A DNA stretch of 64,000 nucleotides from JAEUOS01 sp031423955 (GCA_031423955.1 JANPGJ010000036.1:1-64000), one strand, 5' to 3'. Shown: positions 1 to 8,786, numbered from the stretch's first letter. Notes: generated by a model not told the origin, from the sequence alone. Program-made: numbers and translations.

Positions 1-1
1 T

Positions 2-490
2 GCGGTGCTGGGCGCACGACGGGTGATCGAGGACTTCGCGCGAGTCGACGATCTCGAATACACCGCCGCGGCGACCCGTGAATCAATGCGCTTGAAGCCG
101 GTGGCGCCGCTGTTGTCGCATGAGTCGAACGAAGCGGTCACGGTGTGCGGCATCGAGTTGCGTGCACGCACGCCGATCGTGACCCTGTTTCGGCCTGCCG
201 GACTCGATCCCGCGATGTTCCCCGAACCGCTGGCATTCCGGCCGCAACGCTGGCTTGCCGATGCCGGGGCGGGCGAACGCGAAAATTCCGCGAAACGTGT
301 GCTGATGCCGTTCGGCGGCGGGCCGCGCTTTTGCCCGGGACGGTATCTGGCCTTGCTGGAAATCCAGATGGTCACCTCGATGATGATGCGCAACTTCCAC
401 ATCGAGCGGGTTGGTACCGAACCGGTGCGCGAACGCAATGCGCTGTCGATGCAGCCGGAGGGTTTTCGGGCGCGTTTGCGCAAGCGCTGA
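2..490 (+). CDS. Cytochrome P450, C-terminal fragment (5' end outside window)
   Basis: Last ~160 residues of a cytochrome P450 monooxygenase; the reading frame is open through the left edge, so the start lies upstream. The K-helix ExxR is seen as ESMR (fragment residues ~26-29) and the haem loop as FGGGPRFCPGR (~103-113), with Cys110 as the expected thiolate ligand of the haem iron. The PERF-like meander (FRPQRW) lies between them. Substrate cannot be told from this fragment. The gene converges on the leftward DMT transporter 18 bases later. Family call is firm; subfamily is not assigned. Confidence 0.93.
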   Translation, partial: AVLGARRVIEDFARVDDLEYTAAATRESMRLKPVAPLLSHESNEAVTVCGIELRARTPIVTLFRPAGLDPAMFPEPLAFRPQRWLADAGAGERENSAKRVLMPFGGGPRFCPGRYLALLEIQMVTSMMMRNFHIERVGTEPVRERNALSMQPEGFRARLRKR

Positions 491-508
491 CCGTCGGTTG
501 GCCAAAGC

Positions 509-1426
509 TCAGAGCGCGTGCATGCAAATCAGCACCACGCCGGCCATGATCAACAGGCCGCCGATGATTTCGGTTAGCGCCACCTTTTCCTTGAGCAGCT
601 TGCGCGACACCGCGTAGCTGAACAATATTTCGATCAGCCCGAGGGTGCGCACCTCGGCCACCGCATGCAAGGCCACTGCGGTCATCCAGCCAACCGACGC
701 GATGCTGCCCAGCGCGCCGGCGGCGACCGACAGACGCCATTCGCCGGCCAGCGCACGCAACGCACCTGGCTGCCTGAAATACAACCAGCTTCCCAGCAAC
801 ACGGTCTGCAGGGTTTGTGCGCACACCAGCCCGATGGCGCCGGTGACAAATGCCGGTGACTCCGGCAACGCCAGCGCCGCGCCGCGATAGCCGAGAATCG
901 ACAAGGCGAACGCCGTGCCTGATGCGAAGCCGTAGCCTGCGGCCGGACTGAACAGCGAGTCGGCGAAGCGGACGCCCTTGAGCTTGCTGCGGTCAACCGA
1001 GAGAATCACCACCCCGACGGTGGCGACCGCTACGGCGAAGATCGCGGCGCTCGACACCGCATCACCGAGCAGCAGCCAGGCCAGGGGCACCAGTTGCACC
1101 ACCTCGGTCTTGCTGTAGACCACGCTGACGACGAAATTGCGCTGGGCCATCGCCATCAGCAGCAGCGCGGTGGCGATCAGTTGCCCGACCGCGCCCAGCG
1201 CGTTCCATGCCAGAAAGTGCCAGTTCAATTGCGGGTTGACGCCCACAGTCGCGATCACCGCCCACAGCCACAGGCAGGCGAACGGCAAGCCGAACACAAA
1301 GCGCACCAAGGTGGCAGGCAATGGGCCCTGGGTGCCCGAGACGCGCTTTTGCGCGGCGTTGCGCAAGGTCTGCGCGAACGCGGCGATGACGACGAGCAGG
1401 ATCCAGGTCCAGGCGGGTGGGTGCAT
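509..1426 (-). CDS. DMT-superfamily (EamA-type) inner-membrane transporter
   Basis: 305-residue hydrophobic protein with about ten predicted membrane segments arranged as two EamA-like halves, the usual layout of drug/metabolite transporters. The open frame continues upstream to 1657, but the first hydrophobic helix begins right after the ATG at 1426 (MHPPAWTWILL), and the extra 77 residues are Pro/Ala-rich and unlike a membrane protein, so 1426 is preferred. Residue 6 of helix 10 is followed by a short KEK loop typical of the family C-terminal half. Substrate is unknown; members export amino acids, metabolites or sugars. Divergent from the amidohydrolase gene that starts at 1648. Confidence 0.82.
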   Translation of the reverse strand: MHPPAWTWILLVVIAAFAQTLRNAAQKRVSGTQGPLPATLVRFVFGLPFACLWLWAVIATVGVNPQLNWHFLAWNALGAVGQLIATALLLMAMAQRNFVVSVVYSKTEVVQLVPLAWLLLGDAVSSAAIFAVAVATVGVVILSVDRSKLKGVRFADSLFSPAAGYGFASGTAFALSILGYRGAALALPESPAFVTGAIGLVCAQTLQTVLLGSWLYFRQPGALRALAGEWRLSVAAGALGSIASVGWMTAVALHAVAEVRTLGLIEILFSYAVSRKLLKEKVALTEIIGGLLIMAGVVLICMHAL

Positions 1427-1647
1427 TCGGACTTGCTGCGGGGGGAAAAGGGTGGGGCCGATTGGCGGCTGGCCGGTTGCGGCGGGTGCGAAGGCGCATT
1501 GTCCGACAGTTTGATCATTGCGGGCCGGGTAAGGCCGGGCAGCGGCCTCCTGTGGTGCCATAATCAACGACTTGAATTGCGGTCCGTCCTGGCCATGCAG
1601 GCCGGACCAATTGGACCAACAAGCGCCCTTCAACAACGAGAGACAAC

Positions 1648-2775
1648 ATGACCACACGCAGGAATTTCATCAAGGGCGCCGCGGCGTCAGGCATTACGTT
1701 TTGCACGTGCGGCCTGATCGACGCGGCACATGCGCAGCTGTCGCACAAGCACCCTGGGCTCGGGACCAAACGCAAGCCGGTGATGATCAACGGCCGGCGT
1801 GCGAAGACCATCGATGTGCACGCGCATTGCCTGTTTCACGATGCGGTCGCGCTGATGGGCGCCGATGCCAAAGGCGTGGTGCCGCCCACCAAAGGTGCGC
1901 CCGAGCATTTCATTCCGGTCAGCGACAAGGCGGCAGTCGAGGAACGGCTGGCGGCAATGGACGCGATGGGTATCGACATGGAAGTGTTGTCGGTCAATCC
2001 GTTCTGGTATCGCAAGGACCGCGAAACCGCCGCGGCGATCGTCAAGGTCAACAACGAACGGCTGGCAGAGCTGTCGGCGGCCTATCCGAAGCGCCTGGCC
2101 GCGTTTGCCTCGCTGTCGCTGCAGTTTCCGGACCTTGCGATCCAGCAGCTTGAAGAGGCGATCCGGAAGCAGGGTTTGAAGGGCGCAGCGATTGGCGGCA
2201 GCGTGCTGGGCGAAGACTTCTCGGAGGCAAGATTTCATCCGGTCTGGGCCAAGGCCGAGGAACTGGGCGCGGTGCTGTTCATCCACCCGCAAAGCACGCC
2301 GGAACTGGCCAAGCGCTTCAAGGGCAATGGCTGGTTGTCCAACACCATCGGCAATCCGCTCGACACCACCATCGCCTTGCAGCACCTGATATTCGAAGGC
2401 ACGCTCGACAAGTTTCCGGGGCTGAAGGTGCTGGCAGCGCATGGCGGTGGCTACCTCGGCTCCTATGCGCCGCGCTCCGACCATGCCTGTTTCGTCTCGC
2501 CGTCGAACTGCAACCCGGAAATCTTGCTCAGGAAAAAGCCGACCGAGTATTTGAACCAGATCTATTTTGACGCCCTGGTGTTCACCGCCGAGGCCTTGCG
2601 GCACCTGGTGGCACAGGTGGGCGCCAGTCAGGTGGTGATCGGCACCGACCACCCGATTCCATGGGAAGAGCATCCGGTCGACCATGTGATGGCAACGGCC
2701 AGCCTGTCGGCAGCGCAGCGGGTCGCCATCCTCGGGGGCAATGCAGCGAAGTTGTTCGGCATCAAGGAAATTTAG
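1648..2775 (+). CDS. Tat-exported amidohydrolase-family metal hydrolase/decarboxylase
   Basis: 375 residues. The N-terminus TTRRNFIKGAAASG carries a twin-arginine motif followed by a hydrophobic stretch ending near AHA (residue ~29), so export to the periplasm by Tat is likely. The mature part is an amidohydrolase-2 (ACMSD-like) TIM barrel: the metal-binding HxH is DVHAHC (~56-61), a histidine-rich strand AAHGGGYLG (~267-275) and the acidic GTDHPIPWE (~332-340) follow in the expected order. Relatives act as decarboxylases or hydrolases on aromatic breakdown products. A cytoplasmic enzyme family with a Tat leader is somewhat unusual. Substrate unknown; a partner of the leftward catabolic genes at 2847-7455 is possible but they are on the other strand. 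Confidence 0.88.
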   Translation: MTTRRNFIKGAAASGITFCTCGLIDAAHAQLSHKHPGLGTKRKPVMINGRRAKTIDVHAHCLFHDAVALMGADAKGVVPPTKGAPEHFIPVSDKAAVEERLAAMDAMGIDMEVLSVNPFWYRKDRETAAAIVKVNNERLAELSAAYPKRLAAFASLSLQFPDLAIQQLEEAIRKQGLKGAAIGGSVLGEDFSEARFHPVWAKAEELGAVLFIHPQSTPELAKRFKGNGWLSNTIGNPLDTTIALQHLIFEGTLDKFPGLKVLAAHGGGYLGSYAPRSDHACFVSPSNCNPEILLRKKPTEYLNQIYFDALVFTAEALRHLVAQVGASQVVIGTDHPIPWEEHPVDHVMATASLSAAQRVAILGGNAAKLFGIKEI

Positions 2776-2846
2776 CGCCTCGCAGCGACGCGCAGCGTTT
2801 TTGCGGCGCGCATCCACCCGCTGTTCAGGCGGATGCGCCAACGCTC

Positions 2847-3629
2847 TCAGCCGGGCTTTCCGGCATAACTCACGCCCATGCCCTGGCGCGCATCCATTTG
2901 AACGCCGTACGGCGCGATCGGATAACGCAGGCCGTTGGCGGCCAGCGCTTTCATGCCTTCAATCGCGATTGGCAAATAGCGCGGGGGCAACGCCATCAGC
3001 ATTTCCTCGTCGGGCACGCCACCGTAGCGCCGTTCCGCATAGCAGGGCAAAGACAGGCTGGGTTCACCGGTGGCCAGGGCGCGGCCCCAGGAGTCGGCGC
3101 AAGCGGTTTCGCCGACCACACTCCAGTCGAAGCGGCGGTAATTCTTCCATTGCAGGCCGTTGATCAGGATGATCATCTGGCCGGGTGTGGCGTAGATCAG
3201 GCAAATGTCCGGCGGGTCAAGGCGGCCGGCAGCCAATGGCGAGACCACCAGCGCCTGAAACTTGCCGGCCGGCACCACGTTCAACGCCTTCTGCCGCCCG
3301 TGCGCGTCTTCGATCGTCGCGTGCCACACGCCCACATATTTTTTTCCACTCAGCCACTCTTCATCCTGCGGCGCCAGGCCGATCACCGCGCGGCACTGGT
3401 CACCGACCAGGTCTTCCGCGGTGATGCCCACCGTCCATCCCAGGCGCGACCCCATGCTTACGATCTGGTCGGTGGTATGCACCGACTTCGGCCGGCGCAC
3501 GCCCTTGACGGCCTGCATGTCTTCGGTCCGCTCGAACAGCTTGATGCCGGTCACCGTGGTTTTCAGGCGCAGCAATTTGTTGAACTCATCGACCAGTACC
3601 GGCCAGTCATACGTCGCTTGTTCCGCCAT
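2847..3629 (-). CDS. DUF169 family protein
   Basis: 260 residues, starting MAEQATYDWPVLVDEF. The open frame runs to 3773, but the ATG at 3629 is preceded by GGAGA at good spacing and matches the usual beginning of DUF169 proteins, so the longer form is rejected. The body shows the family pattern: an N-terminal helical part on 'FNKLLRLKTTVTGIKLF', a central cysteine (DQCRAVIGL) and a late SLSLPCYAERRYGG segment. DUF169 proteins have no agreed biochemical role. It is the last gene of a leftward run that begins with the Bug receptor at 7455; the 156-base gap to the hydrolase gene leaves it uncertain whether it is in the same transcript. Confidence 0.82.
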   Translation of the reverse strand: MAEQATYDWPVLVDEFNKLLRLKTTVTGIKLFERTEDMQAVKGVRRPKSVHTTDQIVSMGSRLGWTVGITAEDLVGDQCRAVIGLAPQDEEWLSGKKYVGVWHATIEDAHGRQKALNVVPAGKFQALVVSPLAAGRLDPPDICLIYATPGQMIILINGLQWKNYRRFDWSVVGETACADSWGRALATGEPSLSLPCYAERRYGGVPDEEMLMALPPRYLPIAIEGMKALAANGLRYPIAPYGVQMDARQGMGVSYAGKPG

Positions 3630-3785
3630 TGAAGTCTCCGTTTTGTCGGATCCGATCATCTGATCGAATCCAGGGTGCAAGGGAGGGCATCTTAGGCGCC
3701 GGCGGGTACCGGGCGCAAGCACAGCGACCTTTTCCCCCGGCAGGGCGTCAATCCCGGGCCTGGCAGGCCGCAAACTGCCCTGCGG

Positions 3786-4622
3786 CTATCGAAGAAACGC
3801 AGCGATGGCCTCGTGGAAAGCCGCGGGCTGCTCGTACTGGACCCAATGCCCGGCTTGATCGATCAGGCGCAGTCCGCGCAGATCGCATTGATCCAGCAGT
3901 GCCGGCAGGCGATCCAGCTCATGCCTGGCGAGCACATCCTCGCGCCCGCAAATCACATATACCGGACACTGCCAGCGCAACTTCAGTCGCGCCATGATGT
4001 CGGTGCGCGAAATGCGCCGCCGCCGCAGGCGATCGCGGGCGAAATTGGCGGCATGGGTCGCGACCGCCACATCGTCGATCGAAGCGGCCTGATGCAGCAT
4101 CATGCGTTGCAGGTTGTGGCGGGTGGCGGCTTCGTGTTCCGCGGGCGACATGGCGCGGCTCATCGACTGCAAATTGACAGCCGGCATTCTGATGCCGAGC
4201 GAAGGTGGAGCCACCAGCACCAGGCGCTTGATGAGCGCAGGGTGATGTGCAGCGACGAAACCCGAGACCAGCGAACCGAAGGAAAAGCCGATCAGATCTA
4301 CCGGCTGACCTGCCGACACTTGCGCGATGCCGGTCGCGACATGCCCGAAAATCGAGTCGGCGTCATAAGCGCCTTGCGGCAAACCGGAATCGCCGCAGCC
4401 GGGCAGATCAGGCACCCAAAGCGTGTGGTGGCGCGCCAGCGTGTCGATGTTGCGCAGCCAATGCGTCCAGCTGCCGCTGCCGCCGTGCAGCAGCACGGCC
4501 GGCGGGCCGGCGCCCCAGCTTCGCCACACCATGCTGTGGTTGGGGCCGCAAGAGGTGCTTGAGTGAACGGCCAGTCGATCCAGTCGTGCGACGTCGGGAA
4601 TTGTGTTTGCGTCTTGAATCAA
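3786..4622 (-). CDS. Alpha/beta hydrolase
   Basis: 278-residue single-domain alpha/beta hydrolase. The oxyanion-hole motif LLHGGSGSW (~44-52), the nucleophile elbow GFSFGS (~111-116, Ser113), an acid in CGREDV (~223-228) and the catalytic His in DQAGHWVQYEQP (~254-265) appear in the correct order. The frame opens with TTG at 4622; no ATG occurs before the oxyanion loop except at 4532, which would remove the first strands, so TTG is kept with moderate trust. No strong ribosome binding site is seen. It follows the aconitase-X small subunit by 118 bases in the same direction and may act on an ester or C-C bond in the same pathway; substrate unknown. Confidence 0.85.
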   Translation of the reverse strand: MIQDANTIPDVARLDRLAVHSSTSCGPNHSMVWRSWGAGPPAVLLHGGSGSWTHWLRNIDTLARHHTLWVPDLPGCGDSGLPQGAYDADSIFGHVATGIAQVSAGQPVDLIGFSFGSLVSGFVAAHHPALIKRLVLVAPPSLGIRMPAVNLQSMSRAMSPAEHEAATRHNLQRMMLHQAASIDDVAVATHAANFARDRLRRRRISRTDIMARLKLRWQCPVYVICGREDVLARHELDRLPALLDQCDLRGLRLIDQAGHWVQYEQPAAFHEAIAAFLR

Positions 4623-4740
4623 GATTGTTGCCGCTTTTCAACGGAGTTCGATTGCAATCGGGGAACTGCCGGTTCAGTGAGGTGCGAACGTACGGACATC
4701 CAGGCGCGGCCGTGCGGATGCGGGGACGCACGCGAGCCGA

Positions 4741-5157
4741 TTATTCGATGATGCGCACCGTACGCAAGCCCGGGTTCACTTCAACCATCGCGCCGTCGGC
4801 GATCGCGGCGGTGATGTCGCAGTCGAAGCCGGCCAGCATCGGCACGTCGCCGAGCGCCGCCCCCTGGGCGAGGATCGGATTGACCGAGTTGAACACGATC
4901 GCCAGCGGAATCACGCCGCGCGACTGCATCTCGTGCAGCATCCATGCGCTGGCAACGCCGCCCTTGGCGGTGTCGAGCACGAGCACGCGGCCGACGTAGC
5001 TGCGGCCCACCAGTTTATGGGCCGGGCGTGAAAACACGCCGGCGATGCGATCGAGATCGTAGCGTGCCGAAAAACCGTCGTTGGCCACCAGTGCCAAACC
5101 CTGCACCGTGCGGCCCATGGCGTGGCGCGCGGCAAATACCATTGGTGCGGCGCTCAT
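4741..5157 (-). CDS. Aconitase X swivel-domain (small) subunit, DUF126
   Basis: 138 residues covering the whole DUF126 swivel domain of aconitase X (AcnX). Two-subunit AcnX enzymes are Fe-S dehydratases; characterised members dehydrate cis-3-hydroxy-L-proline or mevalonate 5-phosphate. The conserved core GRSYVGRVLVLDTAKGGVAS (~51-70) and the later segment VFNSVNPILAQGA (~88-100) fit the family. ATG at 5157 is preceded by a strong AGGAGGG at good spacing. It lies 79 bases after the large subunit, separated by a strong hairpin (5184-5204). The substrate here cannot be read from sequence; the Bug receptor next door suggests a carboxylate. Confidence 0.88.
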   Translation of the reverse strand: MSAAPMVFAARHAMGRTVQGLALVANDGFSARYDLDRIAGVFSRPAHKLVGRSYVGRVLVLDTAKGGVASAWMLHEMQSRGVIPLAIVFNSVNPILAQGAALGDVPMLAGFDCDITAAIADGAMVEVNPGLRTVRIIE

Positions 5158-5183
5158 CGGACTACCCTCCTTTCACTGCGTGA

Positions 5184-5204
5184 CATCCTCCCCGAGGGAG
5201 GATG
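5184..5204. repeat. Perfect 9-bp stem hairpin between aconitase-X subunit genes
   Basis: CATCCTCCC and GGGAGGATG flank a 3-base loop (CGA), a perfect inverted repeat in the 79-base gap between the large and small AcnX subunits. A second smaller palindrome (CCC-TTC-GGG) follows. There is no T-run on either side, so it is a poor intrinsic terminator; mRNA-stabilising or REP-like roles are possible. It sits just upstream of the strong ribosome binding site for the small subunit. Confidence 0.6.
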
Positions 5205-5236
5205 AGCGCACCCTTCGGGCGGCCGGACGGGAGCGC

Positions 5237-6469
5237 TCATGAAAGGCTCCCGGATTCGGCGGCGTCGACACACTGTTCCATCGATGCCAGCATCGGCTCA
5301 TACCCATAGCCGCCCAGGATATTGACCATCTTCGCGCTGTTGGTGACCAGCCGCTTCCAGCCGCGCGCTTCGGCGATCTCGCGCGCATAGGATTGATAGA
5401 AGCACATGCCGGACAGCACCGTGCCACCGGCCTCCTCGATGCTCCTGGTGTAGCCCATGCGGTCGCAGTCAGGTTTCACCTGCGGACTGGTGATGGCAAG
5501 CATCGGTACCCGCAACTGCCGTCCATCGCACATTCCGGCCAGGTCACGCAGTTCCAGCAGGCTCAGTTGCGGTGCCGAAAACACGACGACATCAATCGCG
5601 CCGTCGCGCCGGTAGGACTGCTGCAGGGCTTCGAACTCCGCCCTGCCGACGCGATGTTTTGGCAGGGCGCCGCTGGCCACGTCGGTCAGCCGGCTCGCCT
5701 CCGGTGTCAGGCCGACCAGATGAAACAAGGCGGTCGAACCATAGCTCGCCATCGCGGCACCGAAATGCTTCAACTGGTCGGAGCCAGGTGCGCCATCGAG
5801 CCCCTCGATCACCGGCACCGCCCAGTAGTTGCCGGCGAGGCGTCCAATCACGCCCCCCAGCGCGCCCCACTCGTTGAGCGTGGCTGGCGTCTGGTCAACA
5901 CGGATGTGCAGGGTTGCCTGGCGCTGTGCCGGCAAATGGAACCCGTAGCGCGGCGTGCGCGCTGTCAGTCCGGCCGCCAGTGCCGACGGGCCGCCCTCGA
6001 AATTCGAACGCGCGCCGCAAACCGAGTTCGAATAAATGACCACGCCGGTGTCGCCAAAGGCCACGTGTTCGTTGCGCGTGGCCGGTTGCACCGTCTGGTA
6101 GTTGATGCAGGTGTCGGTCAACATCACGCCCAGTTTGACAAACGCCGCGATCGCGCGCTCCTCAAGCGTCAGCATCGTCCGGGTGTGGCCGAGAAACGCA
6201 GCCTTTGCAAAGTCAGTCCCGCGCGGGTCGGTGATGGTCGGGATGCGCACCCGGCGCCGGCCCTCGCGCGAAGCTGCCAATGACTCCAGCCAGCGCACGC
6301 CGGCTTCACCCAGGCTTTCGGTGTCGGCCATGATATGGGCCTGGGTGACAGTGACGAAATCGGCGGCGCCGAAAAAGTCGCCGACCTGGATCTGGTGCTT
6401 GAGTGCCTGCTGCGCCACCGGGCCGGCTTTGCCGGCGACGATGTCCTGTTCTTCGTCGTTGAGTTTCAT
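5237..6469 (-). CDS. Aconitase X catalytic (large) subunit, DUF521
   Basis: 410 residues from ATG 6469 (MKLNDEEQDIVAGKAG); the upstream extension to 6526 overlaps the stop region of the Bug gene and is rejected. It is a full-length AcnX large subunit: the typical opening LNDEEQ.I..G..G, the segment TDTCINYQ (cysteine conserved in Fe-S forms), SNSVCGARSNFEGGPSALAAGLTAR split around residues 165-187, and the late CFYQ segment. Together with the DUF126 subunit it should form an Fe-S dehydratase in the cytoplasm. It begins 14 bases after the Bug gene, so the two are probably cotranscribed. Exact substrate (hydroxyproline-like, phosphomevalonate or another hydroxy-acid) is not decided. Confidence 0.9.
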   Translation of the reverse strand: MKLNDEEQDIVAGKAGPVAQQALKHQIQVGDFFGAADFVTVTQAHIMADTESLGEAGVRWLESLAASREGRRRVRIPTITDPRGTDFAKAAFLGHTRTMLTLEERAIAAFVKLGVMLTDTCINYQTVQPATRNEHVAFGDTGVVIYSNSVCGARSNFEGGPSALAAGLTARTPRYGFHLPAQRQATLHIRVDQTPATLNEWGALGGVIGRLAGNYWAVPVIEGLDGAPGSDQLKHFGAAMASYGSTALFHLVGLTPEASRLTDVASGALPKHRVGRAEFEALQQSYRRDGAIDVVVFSAPQLSLLELRDLAGMCDGRQLRVPMLAITSPQVKPDCDRMGYTRSIEEAGGTVLSGMCFYQSYAREIAEARGWKRLVTNSAKMVNILGGYGYEPMLASMEQCVDAAESGSLS

Positions 6470-6483
6470 GCTGGTGTGATTCC

Positions 6484-7455
6484 CTAGTCTGCGGACGCGC
6501 CGGAGTCGCGCACCGCCTTGCCCCATTTCGCAGTTTCGCTGCGCTGGAAGTCCGCCAACGCTGCACCGGTAAGTACGCGCGAAGCCACGCCCTGCGGCGC
6601 CAGTTTGTCACGCAGCACGGCGCCCATTGCGATTTTTTCAATTTCGCCGGCAAGCAAGGCCAAAATCGGCGCCGGCAGGCCGGCCGGCGCGTAGACCCCC
6701 CACCAAGCTGTCGATTCGAAGCCGGGGAAGCCTGATTCGGCCACCGTCGGAAGTTGCGGCAATACGGCCGAACGCGTTGCGCCGGAAACCGCAAGGGCGC
6801 GCAACTTGCCGGAACTGATATGCGGCAGCACCGATTGCAGCGGGTCGAACATCACCTGAATCTGGCCGCCCAGAAGATCGGTCACCGCCGGCGCGCTGCC
6901 TTTGTACGGCACATGCGTGATGTCGATTCCGGCCGCACTGCGGAACATGACGCCGGTCAAGTGACCGGGCGTGCCATTGCCAGCGGTACCGAACGAGAGT
7001 TTGCCTGGCGTGCGCCGGGCCAGCGCAACCAGGGCTGCGACCGAGTCGGCCGCCAGCGATGGCTGCACCACGATCGCCACGGGCGCCGCGGCCACCAGCG
7101 CAACCGGGGTAAAGTCACGCACCGGATCGTAGCCAAGTTTCTTGTAGAGCGCCGGGTTGATGGCGTGGGTGCCGACGGTGGCCATCAGCAAGGTCAAGCC
7201 GTCAGGCGCGGCGCGCGCCACGCTGTCTGCGCCGACCGCGCCGCCGGCGCCCCCACGGTTGTCGATGATGACCGCGGTTCCGGTGGCCTCACCCAGCAAT
7301 TGCGCCAACGGGCGTGCCACGATGTCGGTGGGTCCGCCGGCGGGGAAGGGCACGACAAGCCGGATCGATTTGCCAGCCGCCATTTGCGCTGCGGATGGCA
7401 CGGGGCAGGTCGCGGCAGCCGCGGCCAACGCGATCAGGACACTTCTACGCTGCAT
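6484..7455 (-). CDS. Bug-family (TctC-like) periplasmic substrate-binding protein
   Basis: 323 residues. Residues 1-22 are a Sec-type signal peptide (MQRRSVLIALAAAAATC then a polar region). The mature protein has the hallmark Bug motifs: RLVVPFPAGGPTDIVAR (~31-47), DNRGGAGGAVGAD (~64-76), PDGLTLLM (~83-90), the KLSFGTAGNGTPGHL stretch (~152-166) and the ESGFPGFES region near the C-terminus. Bug proteins are extracytoplasmic receptors for carboxylates, sometimes of tripartite tricarboxylate transporters, and are greatly expanded in Burkholderiales. No TctA/TctB membrane partner is present here. First gene of the leftward run leading into aconitase X, which suggests a carboxylate substrate for that enzyme. 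Confidence 0.93.
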   Translation of the reverse strand: MQRRSVLIALAAAAATCPVPSAAQMAAGKSIRLVVPFPAGGPTDIVARPLAQLLGEATGTAVIIDNRGGAGGAVGADSVARAAPDGLTLLMATVGTHAINPALYKKLGYDPVRDFTPVALVAAAPVAIVVQPSLAADSVAALVALARRTPGKLSFGTAGNGTPGHLTGVMFRSAAGIDITHVPYKGSAPAVTDLLGGQIQVMFDPLQSVLPHISSGKLRALAVSGATRSAVLPQLPTVAESGFPGFESTAWWGVYAPAGLPAPILALLAGEIEKIAMGAVLRDKLAPQGVASRVLTGAALADFQRSETAKWGKAVRDSGASAD

Positions 7456-7784
7456 GTTTCCCCCGGTTTGAAGGCGCGCAGGTGGCGCAACGCGCCAGTG
7501 TGGACAATTCTCGTGCCTGAATACTGCGCTAAGCCATCGCGGCTGAATTCTATCCTCGACTGGAAAGACTGCGCGTGTCGCGCGACGCTGCCTCCGGCAG
7601 TGGCCTGCCTGTTCACAGGCCGTACCGCCGACGTCGATCGGGTGCGCGGTTTGTTGGCAGCCATCACCGATGAGTGCTGACCTTTGTCGGCACGTGAAAT
7701 TCTTCCTGGCATCAGGTCAACAAGCTTTGAGCACGAACGTTGCTTGGAGTATGAGGGTGATTGTTTGTCCAACCGGGAGTGAAC
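7456..7784. other. Intergenic region between divergent Bug and AAA+ genes
   Basis: 329 bases without a credible gene; open frames across it have no family features. It must hold promoters for the leftward Bug/AcnX run and the rightward AAA+/protease pair. A 6-bp hairpin GGCCTG/CAGGCC is at 7602-7621. One sigma-70-like candidate is listed separately. No further signal seen. Confidence 0.6.
7727..7755 (+). promoter_or_regulatory. Candidate sigma-70-like promoter for the AAA+/protease pair
   Basis: TTGAGC (7727-7732) and TATGAG (7750-7755) are separated by exactly 17 bases, each matching the consensus hexamer at 4 of 6 positions. It lies 29 bases before the ATG at 7785. Weak match; given only as the best candidate. 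Confidence 0.3.
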
Positions 7785-8786
7785 ATGAGCGCCGAGACCA
7801 TGCCTGTGTCGACCATGCCCAGCATCGGGTTTTCAATTCCCATCGCCGGATACAAGCGCATTTACGATTGCGTCGACGTTGAAGACGCGATGGCCGAGAT
7901 CAAGCCGGGGCAAAACGATGCCCTGCGCGACACCTACGAAAAAATGCTCAAGGCAGGCGGCAGCCGGTTCTCGGTCAAACCCTCGGCGTTGCCGGTGATG
8001 GATGAACTCTATGATGACCTGCCGAATTTTTCGGACGTGCTCGATGACATCAAGCGCCAACTGTCGCTTTGTGTCACCAGCAGTGACAATCTTGAGCTAG
8101 CCCCCATTCTGTTGCTGGGTGATCCGGGTATTGGCAAGACGCACTTCGCCAAACGCATCTCGCGGTTGCTGGGAACCGGTTATGGCTTCATCTCCATGAG
8201 TTCGTTGACCGCCGGCTGGATTATCGGAGGGGCGTCGTCGCAGTGGAAGAACGCCAAACCCGGCAAGGTGTTCGAAACCTTTCTGCGCGGGGAATATGCC
8301 AATCCGGTGATGGTCATCGATGAAATCGACAAATCGTCGACCGACGGCACCTACGATCCACTGGGGGCCTTGTACAGCCTGCTCGAGCACGATACCGCTG
8401 CCGAATTCATCGACGAGTTCATCGAACTGCCGATCGATGCGTCCGACGTGGTGTGGATCGCGACCGCCAACGATGCTCGGGTGATTCCCGAGCCGATCCT
8501 CAATCGCATGAATGTCTATCAAATCGAGGCACCGGACGCCGAAGCGACGCGGCGCATCGCGGCTGCGATTTACCGCGAAATCCGGGGTGAACACGATTGG
8601 GGCCTGCGCTTTCCGGGCGAGCCGGGTCCGCTGGTGCTTGAGCGCATGGCCAGTCTGTCGCCGCGCGAAATGCGGCGCCTGATCAACAAGGCCTTTGGCA
8701 ATGCGAGCCTGGCTGGTCGCGATGAATTGTTGCCCGAGGATATCGATGACAAGCGCGCATTGAAGAAGGCGCGCATCGGTTTCTAG
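7785..8786 (+). CDS. Lon-like AAA+ ATPase lacking a protease domain
   Basis: 333 residues from ATG 7785 (GGGAG upstream); a TTG at 7761 is the alternative. After ~100 N-terminal residues comes one AAA+ module: Walker A GDPGIGKTH (112-120), Walker B VMVIDEID (175-182), sensor 1 WIATAND (224-230), an arginine-finger stretch PEPILNRM (235-242) and sensor 2 SPREMRRL (292-299). The spacing and the segment around ILNRMNVYQI resemble the ATPase of Lon, but the chain ends after the small AAA subdomain: there is no Ser-Lys protease domain. The next gene, 12 bases on, encodes a trypsin-fold protease. A role in remodelling substrates for, or together with, that protease is inference from adjacency. Confidence 0.85.
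   Translation: MSAETMPVSTMPSIGFSIPIAGYKRIYDCVDVEDAMAEIKPGQNDALRDTYEKMLKAGGSRFSVKPSALPVMDELYDDLPNFSDVLDDIKRQLSLCVTSSDNLELAPILLLGDPGIGKTHFAKRISRLLGTGYGFISMSSLTAGWIIGGASSQWKNAKPGKVFETFLRGEYANPVMVIDEIDKSSTDGTYDPLGALYSLLEHDTAAEFIDEFIELPIDASDVVWIATANDARVIPEPILNRMNVYQIEAPDAEATRRIAAAIYREIRGEHDWGLRFPGEPGPLVLERMASLSPREMRRLINKAFGNASLAGRDELLPEDIDDKRALKKARIGF

Noticed and set aside
5164..5240. Possible insertion-sequence end between the AcnX genes, because of the nested palindromes
   Set aside because: No transposase, no target duplication and both flanking genes are complete.
7434..7772. 112-codon leftward open frame in the intergenic region upstream of the AAA+ gene
   Set aside because: No ribosome binding site, no recognisable motif, overlaps the start of the Bug gene; treated as chance.
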